From Pseudomonas fulva NBRC 16637 = DSM 17717 (GTDB lineage Bacteria; Pseudomonadota; Gammaproteobacteria; Pseudomonadales; Pseudomonadaceae), in the NCBI RefSeq assembly GCF_000730565.1, contig NZ_BBIQ01000001.1, positions 186,001 through 250,000 on the forward strand: a stretch of 64,000 nucleotides of DNA, written 5' to 3'. The notes under the pieces are model-generated. The model was not told the origin of the DNA and ran no database searches. It was given only the letters and a program-made list of their open reading frames with translations. Made by a program: the position numbers and the translations under genes. Below, in pieces: positions 18,290 to 28,047 of the stretch (its first letter is position 1; each line of letters opens with the position of its first letter).

Positions 18290-18504
18290 GAGTCTTGCTC
18301 CAGGGCCTTGAGACGCAAGATCATCGACTCGACCTTGCGTCTGGCGATCTCGTTCTTTTCGATGAGGTGGGCGCGCTCTTCGCGCCAGGACTTTTCCTGA
18401 GCTACTAGGAGTGCATTTTGCCGTTTAAGTTGCTCGACACGCTCGATCAGCAGCTCGAATCGGCTCATCAGGGCCTGCAGGTCGTTCTCTTGCGTGGGTT
18501 GCAC
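18286..18504 (-). CDS. TIGR02449 family small coiled-coil protein (ZapB-like)
   Basis: A 72-residue, strongly charged coiled-coil protein (FELLIERVEQLKRQNALLVA, then EKSWREERAHLIEKNEIARRK). Heptad-like leucines run through nearly the whole length. It matches the TIGR02449 family, which sits upstream of zapA in pseudomonads and resembles E. coli ZapB in size and structure. A role in the division ring alongside ZapA is inferred from the ATGA overlap and the coiled coil; it is not demonstrated by the sequence. Confidence 0.85.
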   Translation of the reverse strand: MQPTQENDLQALMSRFELLIERVEQLKRQNALLVAQEKSWREERAHLIEKNEIARRKVESMILRLKALEQDS

Positions 18505-18649
18505 TCGATTCGCTCCGTCATTGACTCATCTTGCGATGATGCCTCTCCCTGGGCCGTGGCTGCCAGTGCCGATGGTCTTGGCGCGCCTGCCGGTGCTAGG
18601 ATACAAGGCCTTCATTCTAGTCATTGCGCCCTCCGGCGCCTAGCAGCCC

Positions 18650-19204
18650 ATGCCCAATACTCAATCGCCCTACGTTGCCTTCGCCATGCTGCTTTCCAGC
18701 AATGGCCACCCCGTCACACCCGCCGAACTGCACGGCCTGCTCATCGGCCGCAGCTGTGCGGGCGCCGGCTTCGATGCCGACGGCTGGCTGGCCGATGCGG
18801 CCCAGTTGCTGGAAACCGAACCGCAAGACGCTGTGCGTAATGCCCTGATTGGCCTGCAGGAAATGGTCAAGGGCGAGCTTACCAGCGACGATATGGCCAT
18901 CGTGCTGCTGCTGCCGTCCGACGACGCTGCGCTGACTGATCGCGCCACCGCCCTGGGGCAGTGGTGCCAGGGCTTCATCACAGGCTTCGGCCTGAACGCC
19001 GGTGGCAAGGACCTGTCCATCGAGGCCAAGGAAGTGCTCCAGGACCTGGTGGCCATCTCCCAGGTCCAGGAAGCGCTGGAAGAATCCGAAGACGGCGAAA
19101 GCGACTACATGGAAGTGATGGAATACCTGCGCGTCGCGCCGTTACTGCTGTTTTCCGAACTGGCCAAGCCTGCAGCGCCTGCGCCCAAGCCTTCTCTGCA
19201 CTGA
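18650..19204 (+). CDS. ygfB: UPF0149 family protein YgfB
   Basis: A 184-residue, acidic, all-helical UPF0149 protein. Recognisable parts are [16 protein letters not shown] near residues 23-38, [11 protein letters not shown] near 105-115 and [20 protein letters not shown] near the C-terminus. In P. aeruginosa YgfB has been linked to control of ampDh3 and beta-lactam tolerance (published knowledge); no catalytic function is known. It is divergent from the zapA operon and is first in an operon with pepP, 19 bases away. Confidence 0.9.
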   Translation: MPNTQSPYVAFAMLLSSNGHPVTPAELHGLLIGRSCAGAGFDADGWLADAAQLLETEPQDAVRNALIGLQEMVKGELTSDDMAIVLLLPSDDAALTDRATALGQWCQGFITGFGLNAGGKDLSIEAKEVLQDLVAISQVQEALEESEDGESDYMEVMEYLRVAPLLLFSELAKPAAPAPKPSLH

Positions 19205-19223
19205 ACCACGGGGTAGCCTGCCC

Positions 19224-20558
19224 ATGAGCCGCATTCCCAAGGCCGAATATGCCCGCCGGCGCAAGGCGCTGATGGCGCAGATGGTCCCCAACAGCATTGC
19301 CATCTTGCCTGCCGCCGCCGTTGCCATCCGCAACCGTGATGTCGAGCACGTGTACCGCCAGGACAGCGACTTTCAATACCTCAGTGGTTTTCCCGAGCCC
19401 GAGGCGGTGATTGCGTTGATACCTGGCCGCGAGCATGGCGAATACGTGATGTTCTGCCGCGAGCGCAACCCTGAGCGCGAGCTGTGGGACGGCTTGCGGG
19501 CCGGCCAGGAGGGGGCGGTGCGCGATTTTGGCGCTGACGATGCGTTTCCCATCGCCGACATCGACGAGATCCTGCCGGGGCTGATCGAAGGCCGCGAACG
19601 CGTCTACAGCGCCATGGGCAGCAATCCCGAATTCGATCGCAGGTTGATGGACTGGATCAACGTGATTCGCTCCAAGGCCCGCCTCGGTGCACAGCCCCCG
19701 AACGAATTCGTTGCCCTGGATCACCTGCTGCACGACATGCGCCTGTATAAATCGGCGGCGGAAGTGAAAGTGATGCGCACGGCCGCCGAGATTTCTGCCA
19801 AGGCCCATGTGCGGGCGATGCAGGCTTGCCGCCCGGGCCTTCATGAGTACAGCCTTGAAGCCGAACTCGATTACGCCTTCCGCCAGGGCGGGGCAAAGAT
19901 GCCGGCGTATGGGTCGATCGTCGCCGCAGGGCGCAATGGTTGCATCCTGCATTACCAGCAGAACGACGCGCCGCTCAAGGAGGGCGACCTGGTCCTGATC
20001 GACGCGGGCTGCGAAATCGATTGCTATGCCAGTGACATCACCCGCACGTTTCCCGTCAGTGGGCGGTTTTCATCCGAGCAGAAGGCTATCTATGAGCTTG
20101 TTCTGAGCGCCCAGGCAGCGGCGTTTGCCGAAATCGCCCCGGGCAAGCACTGGAACCATGCCCATGAAGCCACCGTGCGGGTGATCACCGAAGGGCTGGT
20201 TGAACTGGGCCTGCTCAAGGGCGACGTGCAGTCGTTGATCGAGAGCGAGGCGTACCGGGCGTTCTACATGCACCGTGCCGGCCACTGGCTGGGCATGGAT
20301 GTGCATGACGTGGGCGATTACAAGGTGGGCGGTGAGTGGCGGGTGCTCGAGCCAGGCATGGCCTTGACGGTCGAGCCCGGCATTTACATAGCAGCCGACA
20401 ATGAAAGCGTGGCCAAGAAATGGCGCGGCATCGGCATTCGGATCGAGGATGATGTGGTGGTCACCAGGCAAGGCTGTGAAATCCTGACATCGGGCGTTCC
20501 CCGCACCGTCGCCGAGATCGAGGCGTTGATGCACGACGCGCGTCAGGCCAGCCTATGA
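19224..20558 (+). CDS. pepP: Xaa-Pro aminopeptidase
   Basis: A 444-residue dimanganese aminopeptidase that removes the N-terminal residue before proline. The pita-bread domain has the metal ligands D260 (LIDAGCEID) and D271 (SDITRTF), the same residue numbers as E. coli PepP, followed by H in MHRAGHWLGMDVHD and glutamates in LTVEPGIY and IRIEDDV. An N-terminal creatinase-like domain covers about 1-170. The start follows ygfB by 19 bases and the stop overlaps the ubiH start (ATGA). This ygfB-pepP-ubiH-ubiI order matches E. coli. Confidence 0.96.
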   Translation: MSRIPKAEYARRRKALMAQMVPNSIAILPAAAVAIRNRDVEHVYRQDSDFQYLSGFPEPEAVIALIPGREHGEYVMFCRERNPERELWDGLRAGQEGAVRDFGADDAFPIADIDEILPGLIEGRERVYSAMGSNPEFDRRLMDWINVIRSKARLGAQPPNEFVALDHLLHDMRLYKSAAEVKVMRTAAEISAKAHVRAMQACRPGLHEYSLEAELDYAFRQGGAKMPAYGSIVAAGRNGCILHYQQNDAPLKEGDLVLIDAGCEIDCYASDITRTFPVSGRFSSEQKAIYELVLSAQAAAFAEIAPGKHWNHAHEATVRVITEGLVELGLLKGDVQSLIESEAYRAFYMHRAGHWLGMDVHDVGDYKVGGEWRVLEPGMALTVEPGIYIAADNESVAKKWRGIGIRIEDDVVVTRQGCEILTSGVPRTVAEIEALMHDARQASL

Positions 20559-21754
20559 CCCAGGTGAATCTCGCTATCATCGGCGGCGGGCTGGTTGGGG
20601 CCAGCCTGGCGCTGACCCTGCAGGCAGGCGCCAAGGCGCGTGGTTGGAAAATCCTTCTCATCGAACCCTTTGCCCCCGGCGACAGCTTCCAGCCCAGCTA
20701 CGATGCGCGGTCCTCGGCACTGTCGTTCGGGACCCGCCAGATCTACGATCGACTGGGCCTGTGGCCTGCCATCGAGCGGCGTGCTGAACCGATCGCACAG
20801 ATTCACGTCTCGGACCGAGGACGCTTTGGTGCCACCCGCCTGGACGCGAGGGAGGAAGGTGTTCCGGCCCTGGGCTACGTGGTCGAGAATGCCTGGCTCG
20901 GGCAATGCCTCTGGCAGGGCCTGGACAGGGATGTGGTCAGCTGGCGCTGCCCGGCCGAAGTGACGTCGATGCAGGCTATAGAGGGCGGTTACCGCTTGCG
21001 CCTCAATGACGACACGCACATTGACTGCGACCTGGCGGTGCTGGCCGATGGTGGGCGCTCGGGGCTGCGTGAGCAACTGGGCATTCACGTCTGCCACACG
21101 CCTTATGAGCAGAGTGCATTGATCGCCAACATCACCCCCGGCGAGCCTCACCGCGGCCAGGCCTTCGAGCGCTTCACCGAAGCCGGTCCCATGGCCTTGC
21201 TGCCGTTACCGGAAAACCGCTGCGCGCTGGTCTGGACACGGCAGGGCATGGATGCGCAGCGCCTGGCCGACATGGATGAGCGCAATTTCCTGCGTGAATT
21301 GCAGGGCGTCTTCGGTTATCGCCTGGGGACCCTTCGCCAGGTAGGCGTGCGGCACCTGTACCCGCTGTCGCTGATCGAGGCGCAGGAGCAGATCCGCCCC
21401 CACCTGGTTGTGCTGGGCAACGCCGCACACAGCCTGCACCCCATCGCAGGCCAGGGGTTCAACCTGTCGCTGCGGGATGTGCAGTCCCTTGCCGAGGCGC
21501 TGCTTGCAGGGCCGCAGCGGCCAGGCGACCTTGCGACCTTGCGGGCTTACGGTAAGCGCCAGCGCCTGGATCAAACGCTCACCATCGGGTTTTCCGATCA
21601 GGTAACACGGTTGTTCGGCAGCGGCCAGCCTTTGCTCGCCGCGGGCCGTAACCTGGGTTTGCTGGGCCTGGACCTGCTTCCACCGGCCAAAAGCTGGTTC
21701 GCCCGCCAGGCCATGGGCCTGGGTACGCGTTCCGATGTACGGGGCAAGGCATGA
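20555..21754 (+). CDS. ubiH: 2-octaprenyl-6-methoxyphenol hydroxylase UbiH
   Basis: A 399-residue FAD monooxygenase of the UbiH/COQ6 family, adding a ring hydroxyl in ubiquinone synthesis. The N-terminal dinucleotide motif is AIIGGGLVGASLAL (about 5-18) and the second FAD motif is LGNAAHSLHPIAGQGFNLSL (about 287-306). The middle DG motif reads VLADGGRSGLRE. It overlaps pepP and the following thioesterase gene by 4 bases each. UbiH and UbiI are close paralogues; this copy is called UbiH from its position after pepP. Confidence 0.93.
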   Translation: MTQVNLAIIGGGLVGASLALTLQAGAKARGWKILLIEPFAPGDSFQPSYDARSSALSFGTRQIYDRLGLWPAIERRAEPIAQIHVSDRGRFGATRLDAREEGVPALGYVVENAWLGQCLWQGLDRDVVSWRCPAEVTSMQAIEGGYRLRLNDDTHIDCDLAVLADGGRSGLREQLGIHVCHTPYEQSALIANITPGEPHRGQAFERFTEAGPMALLPLPENRCALVWTRQGMDAQRLADMDERNFLRELQGVFGYRLGTLRQVGVRHLYPLSLIEAQEQIRPHLVVLGNAAHSLHPIAGQGFNLSLRDVQSLAEALLAGPQRPGDLATLRAYGKRQRLDQTLTIGFSDQVTRLFGSGQPLLAAGRNLGLLGLDLLPPAKSWFARQAMGLGTRSDVRGKA

Positions 21755-22233
21755 GCAACCCGCGCAAACTGGCCCGGCGTGCGCGCGTTCTGCGCTGGAT
21801 GCTGAACCTGTATCCGCCCTACTTGGGCGCCGGTATCCGTGTGCAGTACATCAGCCCTGACATGCGCAGCATCCGGGTGGCGATGAAACTCACCCGCTGG
21901 AACCGCAATTACGTGGGCACCCAGTTCGGTGGCAGCCTCTATGCCATGGTCGATCCGTTCTACATGCTCTTGCTCATCGAGCGGCTGGGGCGCGACTACA
22001 TCGTCTGGGACAAGGCCGCCAGCATCGATTTCATCACCCCTGGCAAGGGCCCGGTGTATGCCGAGTTCCATGTCGATGACGCGCTGCTGGACGACATCCG
22101 CCAGCAGACCGCCACCGGCAAGAAATGCCTGCCCCGTTTGCAGGTCGATATCCGCGACGGCGCAGGTGAACTGGTGGCGCGGGTCGATAAAACCCTATAC
22201 GTGCGGCTCAAGCCGCAAGCGAGGCTGGCGTAA
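21751..22233 (+). CDS. DUF4442 hotdog-fold (thioesterase-like) protein
   Basis: A 160-residue hotdog-fold protein of the DUF4442 family. The central helix region reads RNYVGTQFGGSLYAMVDPFY, equivalent to the HGG/GG helix of PaaI-type thioesterases, followed by strands KAASIDFITPGKGPVYAEF. The enzyme substrate is unknown. It is embedded in the ubiquinone operon, overlapping ubiH by 4 bases and 3 bases before ubiI, so it is co-translated with them; a direct part in ubiquinone synthesis is only suggested by this. Confidence 0.85.
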   Translation: MSNPRKLARRARVLRWMLNLYPPYLGAGIRVQYISPDMRSIRVAMKLTRWNRNYVGTQFGGSLYAMVDPFYMLLLIERLGRDYIVWDKAASIDFITPGKGPVYAEFHVDDALLDDIRQQTATGKKCLPRLQVDIRDGAGELVARVDKTLYVRLKPQARLA

Positions 22234-22236
22234 GGC

Positions 22237-23460
22237 ATGGAAACACGCGCAGATGTTCTGATCGTAGGTGCCGGTATGGTCGGCAGCGCGCTGGCGCTCG
22301 CCTTGCGCCATAGCGGTTTGCAGGTGCTGCTGCTCGATGGCGGTCCCCTGGCCGTCAGGCCGTTCGACGCCCAGGGGCCGTTCGAGCCGCGGGTCAGCGC
22401 GTTGTCGGCCGCCAGCCAGCGTATTCTCGACCGCCTGGGGGCTTGGGAAGGCATCGCACGGCGGCGCGCGACGCCCTATTCGGATATGCAGGTATGGGAT
22501 GGCAGCGGCACCGGGCAGATCCACTTTTCCGCCGCCAGCGTGCATGCGCAGGTGCTGGGCCATATCGTCGAGAACAAAGTGGTCCAGGATGCCTTGCTCG
22601 AGCGCCTGCACGACAGCGACATCGGCCTGTTGCCCAATGCGCGCATGGAACAGCTGCGCCATTCCGGCGAAGACTGGCTGATGACGCTGCACGACGGCCG
22701 GCAGCTGCGTGCGCCGCTGGTCGTCGCAGCCGACGGTGCTCATTCCGCGGTTCGCCGCCTGGCAGGTTGTGAAACGCGCGAGTGGGACTACTTGCACCAT
22801 GCCATCGTCACCAGCGTGCGTTGCGCTCAGGATCACCAGGCCACCGCCTGGCAGCGTTTCACCGACGATGGTCCGCTCGCCTTCCTGCCATTGACCCGCG
22901 ACGGCAAACAGGACTGGTGCTCGATCGTGTGGTCAACCACGCCGGCCGAGGCCGAGCGGCTGATGGCGCTGGATGAGCCAGCCTTCCTCAAGGCGCTGGA
23001 GCGTGCATTCGAAGGCCGCCTCGGGACGGTGCTGCAGGCTGACCCGCGGCTGTGCGTACCGCTGCGCCAGCGACATGCAAAACGCTACGTGGAACCCGGC
23101 CTTGCGCTGATCGGTGATGCGGCCCACACCATTCATCCGCTGGCAGGGCAGGGGGTGAACCTGGGGTTCCTTGACGCGGCGGTACTGGCCGAAGTCCTGG
23201 TGGATGCCTGCAAGCGCGGAGAAAGGCTGGCCGATGTCAAGGTGCTGAGCCGCTATGAGCGTCGTCGCATGCCGCACAACCTGGCGCTGATGGCAGCCAT
23301 GGAAGGGTTCGAGCGGTTGTTCCAGGCCGACAAGTTGCCGCTGCGTTGGCTGCGCAACAGTGGCTTGAAGCTGGTTGAGCAGCTGCCAGAGGCCAAGGCT
23401 GTGTTCGTGCGACAGGCACTGGGCTTGAGTGGCGATTTGCCGGATTTGGCCAAGGTGTAA
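22237..23460 (+). CDS. ubiI: UbiI-type FAD hydroxylase of ubiquinone synthesis
   Basis: A 407-residue FAD monooxygenase paralogous to UbiH. Motifs are [17 protein letters not shown] (about 7-23), the DG motif [15 protein letters not shown] and [20 protein letters not shown] (about 289-308). UbiI (VisC) performs the C5 hydroxylation of the ubiquinone ring. It is the last gene of the ygfB-pepP-ubiH-DUF4442-ubiI operon. Which paralogue hydroxylates which ring position in this organism cannot be told from sequence alone; the assignment follows the conserved gene order. Confidence 0.92.
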   Translation: METRADVLIVGAGMVGSALALALRHSGLQVLLLDGGPLAVRPFDAQGPFEPRVSALSAASQRILDRLGAWEGIARRRATPYSDMQVWDGSGTGQIHFSAASVHAQVLGHIVENKVVQDALLERLHDSDIGLLPNARMEQLRHSGEDWLMTLHDGRQLRAPLVVAADGAHSAVRRLAGCETREWDYLHHAIVTSVRCAQDHQATAWQRFTDDGPLAFLPLTRDGKQDWCSIVWSTTPAEAERLMALDEPAFLKALERAFEGRLGTVLQADPRLCVPLRQRHAKRYVEPGLALIGDAAHTIHPLAGQGVNLGFLDAAVLAEVLVDACKRGERLADVKVLSRYERRRMPHNLALMAAMEGFERLFQADKLPLRWLRNSGLKLVEQLPEAKAVFVRQALGLSGDLPDLAKV

Positions 23461-23602
23461 AGGCTGCTCTTGGCGCGTTGGCGAGAGCGGATGCGTGGCG
23501 GGCCCTGGCACATTGCAACATCCAGTAACGTCAATGGGGGTGAGCCTTCAAATGGGATTCACTACCATCTGCGCCTCTCTATTCGATCGAGGAGCGCCTT
23601 CC

Positions 23603-24604
23603 ATGTTGCCACGCAAGTCCCTACTGGCCGCCCTGGCCCTGAGCGTTGTCGGTGGTACCGTGCAGGCCGCTGACGAGGTCGTGGTCTACTCCTCGCGTAT
23701 CGATGAGCTGATCAAGCCGGTGTTCGACGCCTACACGGCCGAGACCGGCGTCAAGGTCAAGTTCATCACCGACAAGGAAGCTCCCCTGATGCAGCGCATC
23801 AAGGCCGAGGGCGAGCACGGTGTGGCGGATCTTCTGCTCACCGTCGATGCAGGCAATCTGTGGCAGGCAGAGCAGATGGGCATCCTGCAGCCGATCCGAT
23901 CCGACATCATCGAGCGCAACATCCCGCCTCAGTACCGTGCCTCGTCCCACGACTGGACCGGCCTGAGCCTGAGGGCGCGTACCATCATCTACTCCACCGA
24001 ACGGGTCAAGCCGTCGGAGCTCAGCACCTATGAAGCCCTGGCAGACAAGCAGTGGGAAGGTCGGCTGTGCCTGCGCACGGCGAAGAAGGTGTACAACCAG
24101 TCCCTGACCGCCACCCTGATCGAAAGCCACGGCGAAGCGAAGGCCGAGCAGATCGTCAAGGGTTGGGTCAACAACCTCTCCACCGACGTATTCTCGGATG
24201 ACAACGCAGTGATCCAGGCCGTCGAGGCGGGTCAGTGCGACGTGGGTGTTGTGAATACCTACTACTACGGCCGGCTGCACAAGCAGAATCCTAACCTGCC
24301 GGTGAAGATTTTCTGGCCCAACCAGCAAGACCGTGGCGTGCACGTGAACCTCTCCGGCATCGGCCTGACCAAGCACGCGCCTCATCCTGAGGCCGCAACG
24401 AAACTGGTGGAATGGATGACCGGTGAACAGGCGCAGAAGTTGTTCGCCGACCTCAATCAGGAGTTCCCGGCCAACCCTCAGGTCAAGCCTTCGGACGAAG
24501 TCGCCGCGTGGGGCGACTTCAAGGCCGACAGCATTGCGGTGGAAGTGGCCGGCAAGCGACAGGCCCAAGCCATCCGCCTGATGGACCGTGCCGGCTGGAA
24601 CTGA
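23603..24604 (+). CDS. fbpA: Ferric iron ABC transporter, periplasmic binding protein
   Basis: A 333-residue FbpA/AfuA-type periplasmic protein with signal peptide ([14 protein letters not shown], cut near residue 22). The mature part begins [20 protein letters not shown], and the C-terminal domain has the tyrosine cluster [13 protein letters not shown], the paired tyrosines that bind ferric iron in this family. The start ATG at 23603 follows GAGGAG (23589-23594). The permease gene lies 74 bases downstream after a hairpin. No Fur box was recognised in 23461-23602. No ATPase gene accompanies the pair. Confidence 0.92.
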   Translation: MLPRKSLLAALALSVVGGTVQAADEVVVYSSRIDELIKPVFDAYTAETGVKVKFITDKEAPLMQRIKAEGEHGVADLLLTVDAGNLWQAEQMGILQPIRSDIIERNIPPQYRASSHDWTGLSLRARTIIYSTERVKPSELSTYEALADKQWEGRLCLRTAKKVYNQSLTATLIESHGEAKAEQIVKGWVNNLSTDVFSDDNAVIQAVEAGQCDVGVVNTYYYGRLHKQNPNLPVKIFWPNQQDRGVHVNLSGIGLTKHAPHPEAATKLVEWMTGEQAQKLFADLNQEFPANPQVKPSDEVAAWGDFKADSIAVEVAGKRQAQAIRLMDRAGWN

Positions 24605-24620
24605 GCGCCACATCCCGCTC

Positions 24621-24642
24621 GAGAGGCCTGCAAAGGCCTCTT
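24621..24642 (+). terminator. Intercistronic hairpin after fbpA
   Basis: AGAGGCCT (24622-24629), loop GCAA, AGGCCTCT (24634-24641), a perfect 8-bp stem with a stable tetraloop. There is no T tract, so it is more likely a 3' stabiliser or partial attenuator than a terminator. Confidence 0.6.
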
Positions 24643-24678
24643 CGTGGGTCGAGCTGCGGCCCGTCATAGAGATCTAAA

Positions 24679-26301
24679 GTGCCCTACACCCACCGTCGTC
24701 GTTGGTACCTCCCCGTCACCCTGATCGCTGGCCTCGTGCTGCTGCCCCTGAGCGTGCTGCTGTTGTCGTGGCAGTCGATCGACCTGCAGATCTGGTCCCA
24801 CCTGCTCGACACGCAGATGGGGCGCTTGCTGGGTAACACCGCCACCTTGGTGGTGGGGGTCGGTCTGGGCGTCTCCTTGCTCGGTGTCAGCCTGGCCTGG
24901 CTCACCAGCCTGTGCGAGTTTCCGGGCCGCCGCTGGCTGGATTGGGCGCTGATGTTGCCGTTCGCCATTCCGGCGTACGTCCTGGCCTTCGTCTTCGTAG
25001 GTTTGCTGGACTTCGCCGGCCCAGTGCAGAGTGCCCTGCGTGAGGCTTTCGGGCCCATGCGCCTGCCACGGGTGCGCTCCACCGGCGGCGTGATCACCGT
25101 GCTGGTGCTGGTCTTCTATCCCTATGTTTACCTGCTGGCACGCACAGCGTTCCTTGCCCAGGGCAAAGGGTTGATGGAGGCCGCCCGGGTATTGGGGCTC
25201 TCCCCCTGGCAGGCATTCTGGCGTGTGGCCCTACCCATGGCGCGGCCTGCCATTGGGGCGGGTATCGCCTTGGCCCTGATGGAAACCCTCGCTGACTTCG
25301 GCGCCGTGGCGGTCTTCAATTTCGACACGTTCACGACCGCCATCTACAAGACCTGGTATGGCTTCTTCAGCCTGTCCAGCGCTGCGCAATTGGCCAGTTT
25401 GCTGCTGCTGGCCGTCATGCTGGTGCTGTACGGTGAGCGCCGTGCGCGGGGCGCCAACCACAGCGCCAGTGAACGCCCCAGAGGCCAGGCGCTGTACCGA
25501 CTGCAGGGTGGCAAGGCGCTGATGGCCAGCGGCTGGTGCCTGTTGGTCTTCGCCTGCGCATTTGTCATCCCATTGCTGCAACTGCTGGTGTGGTTCTGGC
25601 AGCGCGGGCGCCATGATCTGGATGATCGCTACATCGGCCTGGTGCTCCACACCCTGTACCTGGGCGGCGTTGCAGCGCTGGTGACGGTCTGCGTGGCGCT
25701 GCTGCTGGCCTTCGCCCGTCGCCAGGCACCTACACCGGGTATCCGCATCGGCGTAGGGCTTGCCAACATGGGCTATGCCTTGCCCGGCTCGGTACTGGCG
25801 GTGTCGATCATGCTGGCCTTCAGTTACCTGGACAGTCAGGTCGTCGCGCCGCTGTCCAGCTGGTTGGGAGGCGCTGGCAGGCCATTGCTGCTGGGCAGCC
25901 TTGCGGCGTTGCTGCTGGCCTATGTCATTCGCTTCATCGCCGTGGCATACGGCCCGCTGGAGAGCAGCCTGGATCGGATTCGTCCCTCGCTGCCGCAGGC
26001 ATCACGCAGCCTGGGTGTGGGCGGGGTAGGGCTGTTCATCAAGGTGTACTTGCCGCTGCTGTTGCCAGGCGCACTGAGCGCGTCGTTGCTGGTGTTCGTC
26101 GATGTGCTGAAGGAAATGCCGGCAACCCTGCTGATGCGCCCATTTGGTTGGGATACGCTGGCGGTACGGGTGTTCGAGATGACCAGCGAGGGTGAATGGG
26201 CGCGGGCGTCGCTGCCAGCATTGACGCTGGTGGTGGTAGGGCTGCTGCCGGTCATTGGCCTGATCCGCCGCTCGGCGCGCAGGCCCGGCCATTCCTGCTA
26301 A
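24679..26301 (+). CDS. fbpB: Ferric iron ABC transporter, fused permease
   Basis: A 540-residue inner-membrane permease with two tandem BPD/MetI-type domains, giving about twelve membrane spans. EAA-type loops are visible in each half: EAARVLGLSPWQAFWRVALP (about 167-186) and QASRSLGVGGVGLFIKVYLP (about 439-458). It starts with GTG at 24679. The only upstream ribosome-like sequence is weak, which fits lower expression than fbpA. The substrate is inferred from the adjacent FbpA. The ATPase must be encoded elsewhere, because gcvT follows directly. Confidence 0.92.
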   Translation: MPYTHRRRWYLPVTLIAGLVLLPLSVLLLSWQSIDLQIWSHLLDTQMGRLLGNTATLVVGVGLGVSLLGVSLAWLTSLCEFPGRRWLDWALMLPFAIPAYVLAFVFVGLLDFAGPVQSALREAFGPMRLPRVRSTGGVITVLVLVFYPYVYLLARTAFLAQGKGLMEAARVLGLSPWQAFWRVALPMARPAIGAGIALALMETLADFGAVAVFNFDTFTTAIYKTWYGFFSLSSAAQLASLLLLAVMLVLYGERRARGANHSASERPRGQALYRLQGGKALMASGWCLLVFACAFVIPLLQLLVWFWQRGRHDLDDRYIGLVLHTLYLGGVAALVTVCVALLLAFARRQAPTPGIRIGVGLANMGYALPGSVLAVSIMLAFSYLDSQVVAPLSSWLGGAGRPLLLGSLAALLLAYVIRFIAVAYGPLESSLDRIRPSLPQASRSLGVGGVGLFIKVYLPLLLPGALSASLLVFVDVLKEMPATLLMRPFGWDTLAVRVFEMTSEGEWARASLPALTLVVVGLLPVIGLIRRSARRPGHSC

Positions 26302-26436
26302 GGGTGCCAGCGTGCGCCCTTGCCGCTACAATGCGCGGCACTCGCGCAGCAGGCAATCAAAACAACGCTGTTCACACAGCTGAAGGCCATGAGCCCTCCA
26401 CTGCTGCCGCTTCGCCACGCCCGGAAGGAGAAACCC

Positions 26437-27519
26437 ATGGGACAGCGCACGCTTTTGTACGACCTGCATCTGGCGCTTGGCGCCAAGACGGTCGATTTCG
26501 GTGGCTGGGACATGCCGCTGCATTATGGCTCGCAGGTCGATGAGCACCACCAGGTGCGCAGTGACTGTGGGGTCTTCGACGTTTCCCACATGACCGTCAT
26601 TGATATTAAGGGCGATGCGGCCACGGCCTGGTTGCAGCGGTTGCTGGCTAACGATGTCGCCCGGCTCGATCAGGTTGGCAAGGCACTTTACAGCCCCATG
26701 TTGCATGAGCAGGGCGGGGTGATCGACGACTTGATCGCCTACCGCACGGCGACGGGTTACCGCCTGGTCACCAACGCAGCTACCCGAGCCCGGGTGCTCG
26801 CGTGGCTGGACCAGCAGCGTGACGGGCTTGCCGTCGACGTTCAGGTTCGTCCGGACCTCGCCATTCTTGCCGTTCAGGGCCCGAACGCGCGCGAGAAGGT
26901 AGCTGCTTTGGTCAGTGCCTCGCGGGCCGCGCTGATACGCACGCTACGCCCGTTCGAAGGCGTGATGGACGGGGAGTGGTTCATCGCGCGCACCGGCTAC
27001 ACCGGCGAAGATGGCTTGGAGATGATCTTTCCGGGTGACCAGGCCGTGACCTTTTTCAACGACCTGGTCGGCGCCGGTATTGCACCCAGCGGCTTGGGGG
27101 CTCGCGACACGTTACGGCTCGAAGCCGGCATGCACCTTTACGGGCAGGACATCGACGAGCAGCACACGCCGTTGTCGTGCAACCTGGGCTGGAGCATCGC
27201 CTGGGAGCCGGCGAGCCGAAACTTCATCGGGCGCGCGGCATTGTTGGCGGAAATCGAGCGGGGCGTACAGGAAAAGCTCGTGGGTTTGGTACTGGAAGAG
27301 CGCGGTGTACTGCGTGCCCACCAGGTGGTCCGTGTGGCGGGGATTGGCGAAGGGGAGATCACCAGTGGTAGTTTCTCACCTACGCTGAGCAAGTCCATTG
27401 CCCTGGCACGCGTCCCCATGGCCACGGGCGACCGGGCCGAAGTGGAAATTCGTGGCAAATGGTACCCGGTGCGCGTGGTCAGGCCGACTTTCGTGCGCCA
27501 TGGCAAGATTCTGATCTGA
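26437..27519 (+). CDS. gcvT: Glycine cleavage system T protein (aminomethyltransferase)
   Basis: A 360-residue tetrahydrofolate-dependent aminomethyltransferase that releases ammonia and 5,10-methylene-THF from the aminomethyl-lipoyl H protein. Typical segments are VDFGGWDMPLHYGSQVDEHH (about 19-38), FDVSHMTVIDIKG, RTGYTGEDGLEM and GARDTLRLEAGMHLYGQD. The ATG at 26437 has GGAAGGAG upstream; the longer frame to 26320 is leader. It is paired with gcvH, but no gcvP lies here. TACAAT at 26327-26332 might be a -10. Confidence 0.95.
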   Translation: MGQRTLLYDLHLALGAKTVDFGGWDMPLHYGSQVDEHHQVRSDCGVFDVSHMTVIDIKGDAATAWLQRLLANDVARLDQVGKALYSPMLHEQGGVIDDLIAYRTATGYRLVTNAATRARVLAWLDQQRDGLAVDVQVRPDLAILAVQGPNAREKVAALVSASRAALIRTLRPFEGVMDGEWFIARTGYTGEDGLEMIFPGDQAVTFFNDLVGAGIAPSGLGARDTLRLEAGMHLYGQDIDEQHTPLSCNLGWSIAWEPASRNFIGRAALLAEIERGVQEKLVGLVLEERGVLRAHQVVRVAGIGEGEITSGSFSPTLSKSIALARVPMATGDRAEVEIRGKWYPVRVVRPTFVRHGKILI

Positions 27520-27570
27520 TCCATCATCAAACGGCGGGCGTACCGCTGAGCCAATCGAGGAATTCAAGAC

Positions 27571-27954
27571 ATGAGCAATATCCCCGCCGAACTTCGTTTT
27601 GCCGAAAGCCATGAATGGGCCCGCCTGGAAACCGACGGTACCGTCACGGTAGGCATCAGTGACCATGCCCAGCAAGCGCTGGGTGACGTGGTGTTCGTCG
27701 AGCTGGCCGAGGTGGGCAAGGTGTTCACCGCAGGCGACGCGGCCGGTGTCGTGGAGTCGGTCAAGGCCGCTTCCGACATCTATGCCCCGGTCAGTGGCGA
27801 AGTGATCGCCGTCAACGAGGCATTGGCTGACAGCCCTGAGCAACTGAACGAGCAGCCCTACGACGCATGGATCTTCAAGCTCAAGCCGAGCAGCCAGGCT
27901 GATCTGGATAAACTGCTGGATGCGGCTGGCTACAAGGCCGTGATCGGCGAGTAA
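27571..27954 (+). CDS. gcvH: Glycine cleavage system H protein
   Basis: A 127-residue lipoyl carrier protein. The lipoylated lysine is K65 in [19 protein letters not shown], and the N-terminal [20 protein letters not shown] is the standard H-protein start. It shuttles the aminomethyl group between the P, T and L proteins. The ribosome site GAGG lies at about 27557-27560. It follows gcvT by 51 bases, so the two form an operon; P protein must come from another locus. Confidence 0.95.
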   Translation: MSNIPAELRFAESHEWARLETDGTVTVGISDHAQQALGDVVFVELAEVGKVFTAGDAAGVVESVKAASDIYAPVSGEVIAVNEALADSPEQLNEQPYDAWIFKLKPSSQADLDKLLDAAGYKAVIGE

Positions 27955-28047
27955 GCCGTCCGGCCATCACTGGCATGAGCACTCGCAGCCAGGGGGTGAA
28001 GACCTCCCGGCGCGAGCTTGCCAGCGATGGGGCCGGCGCTGTATCGA

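Noticed and set aside
23461..23602. Fur box before fbpA
   Set aside because: No stretch resembles GATAATGATAATCATTATC beyond chance.
26302..26436. Glycine riboswitch before gcvT
   Set aside because: The space is only 135 bases and I see none of the conserved riboswitch cores.
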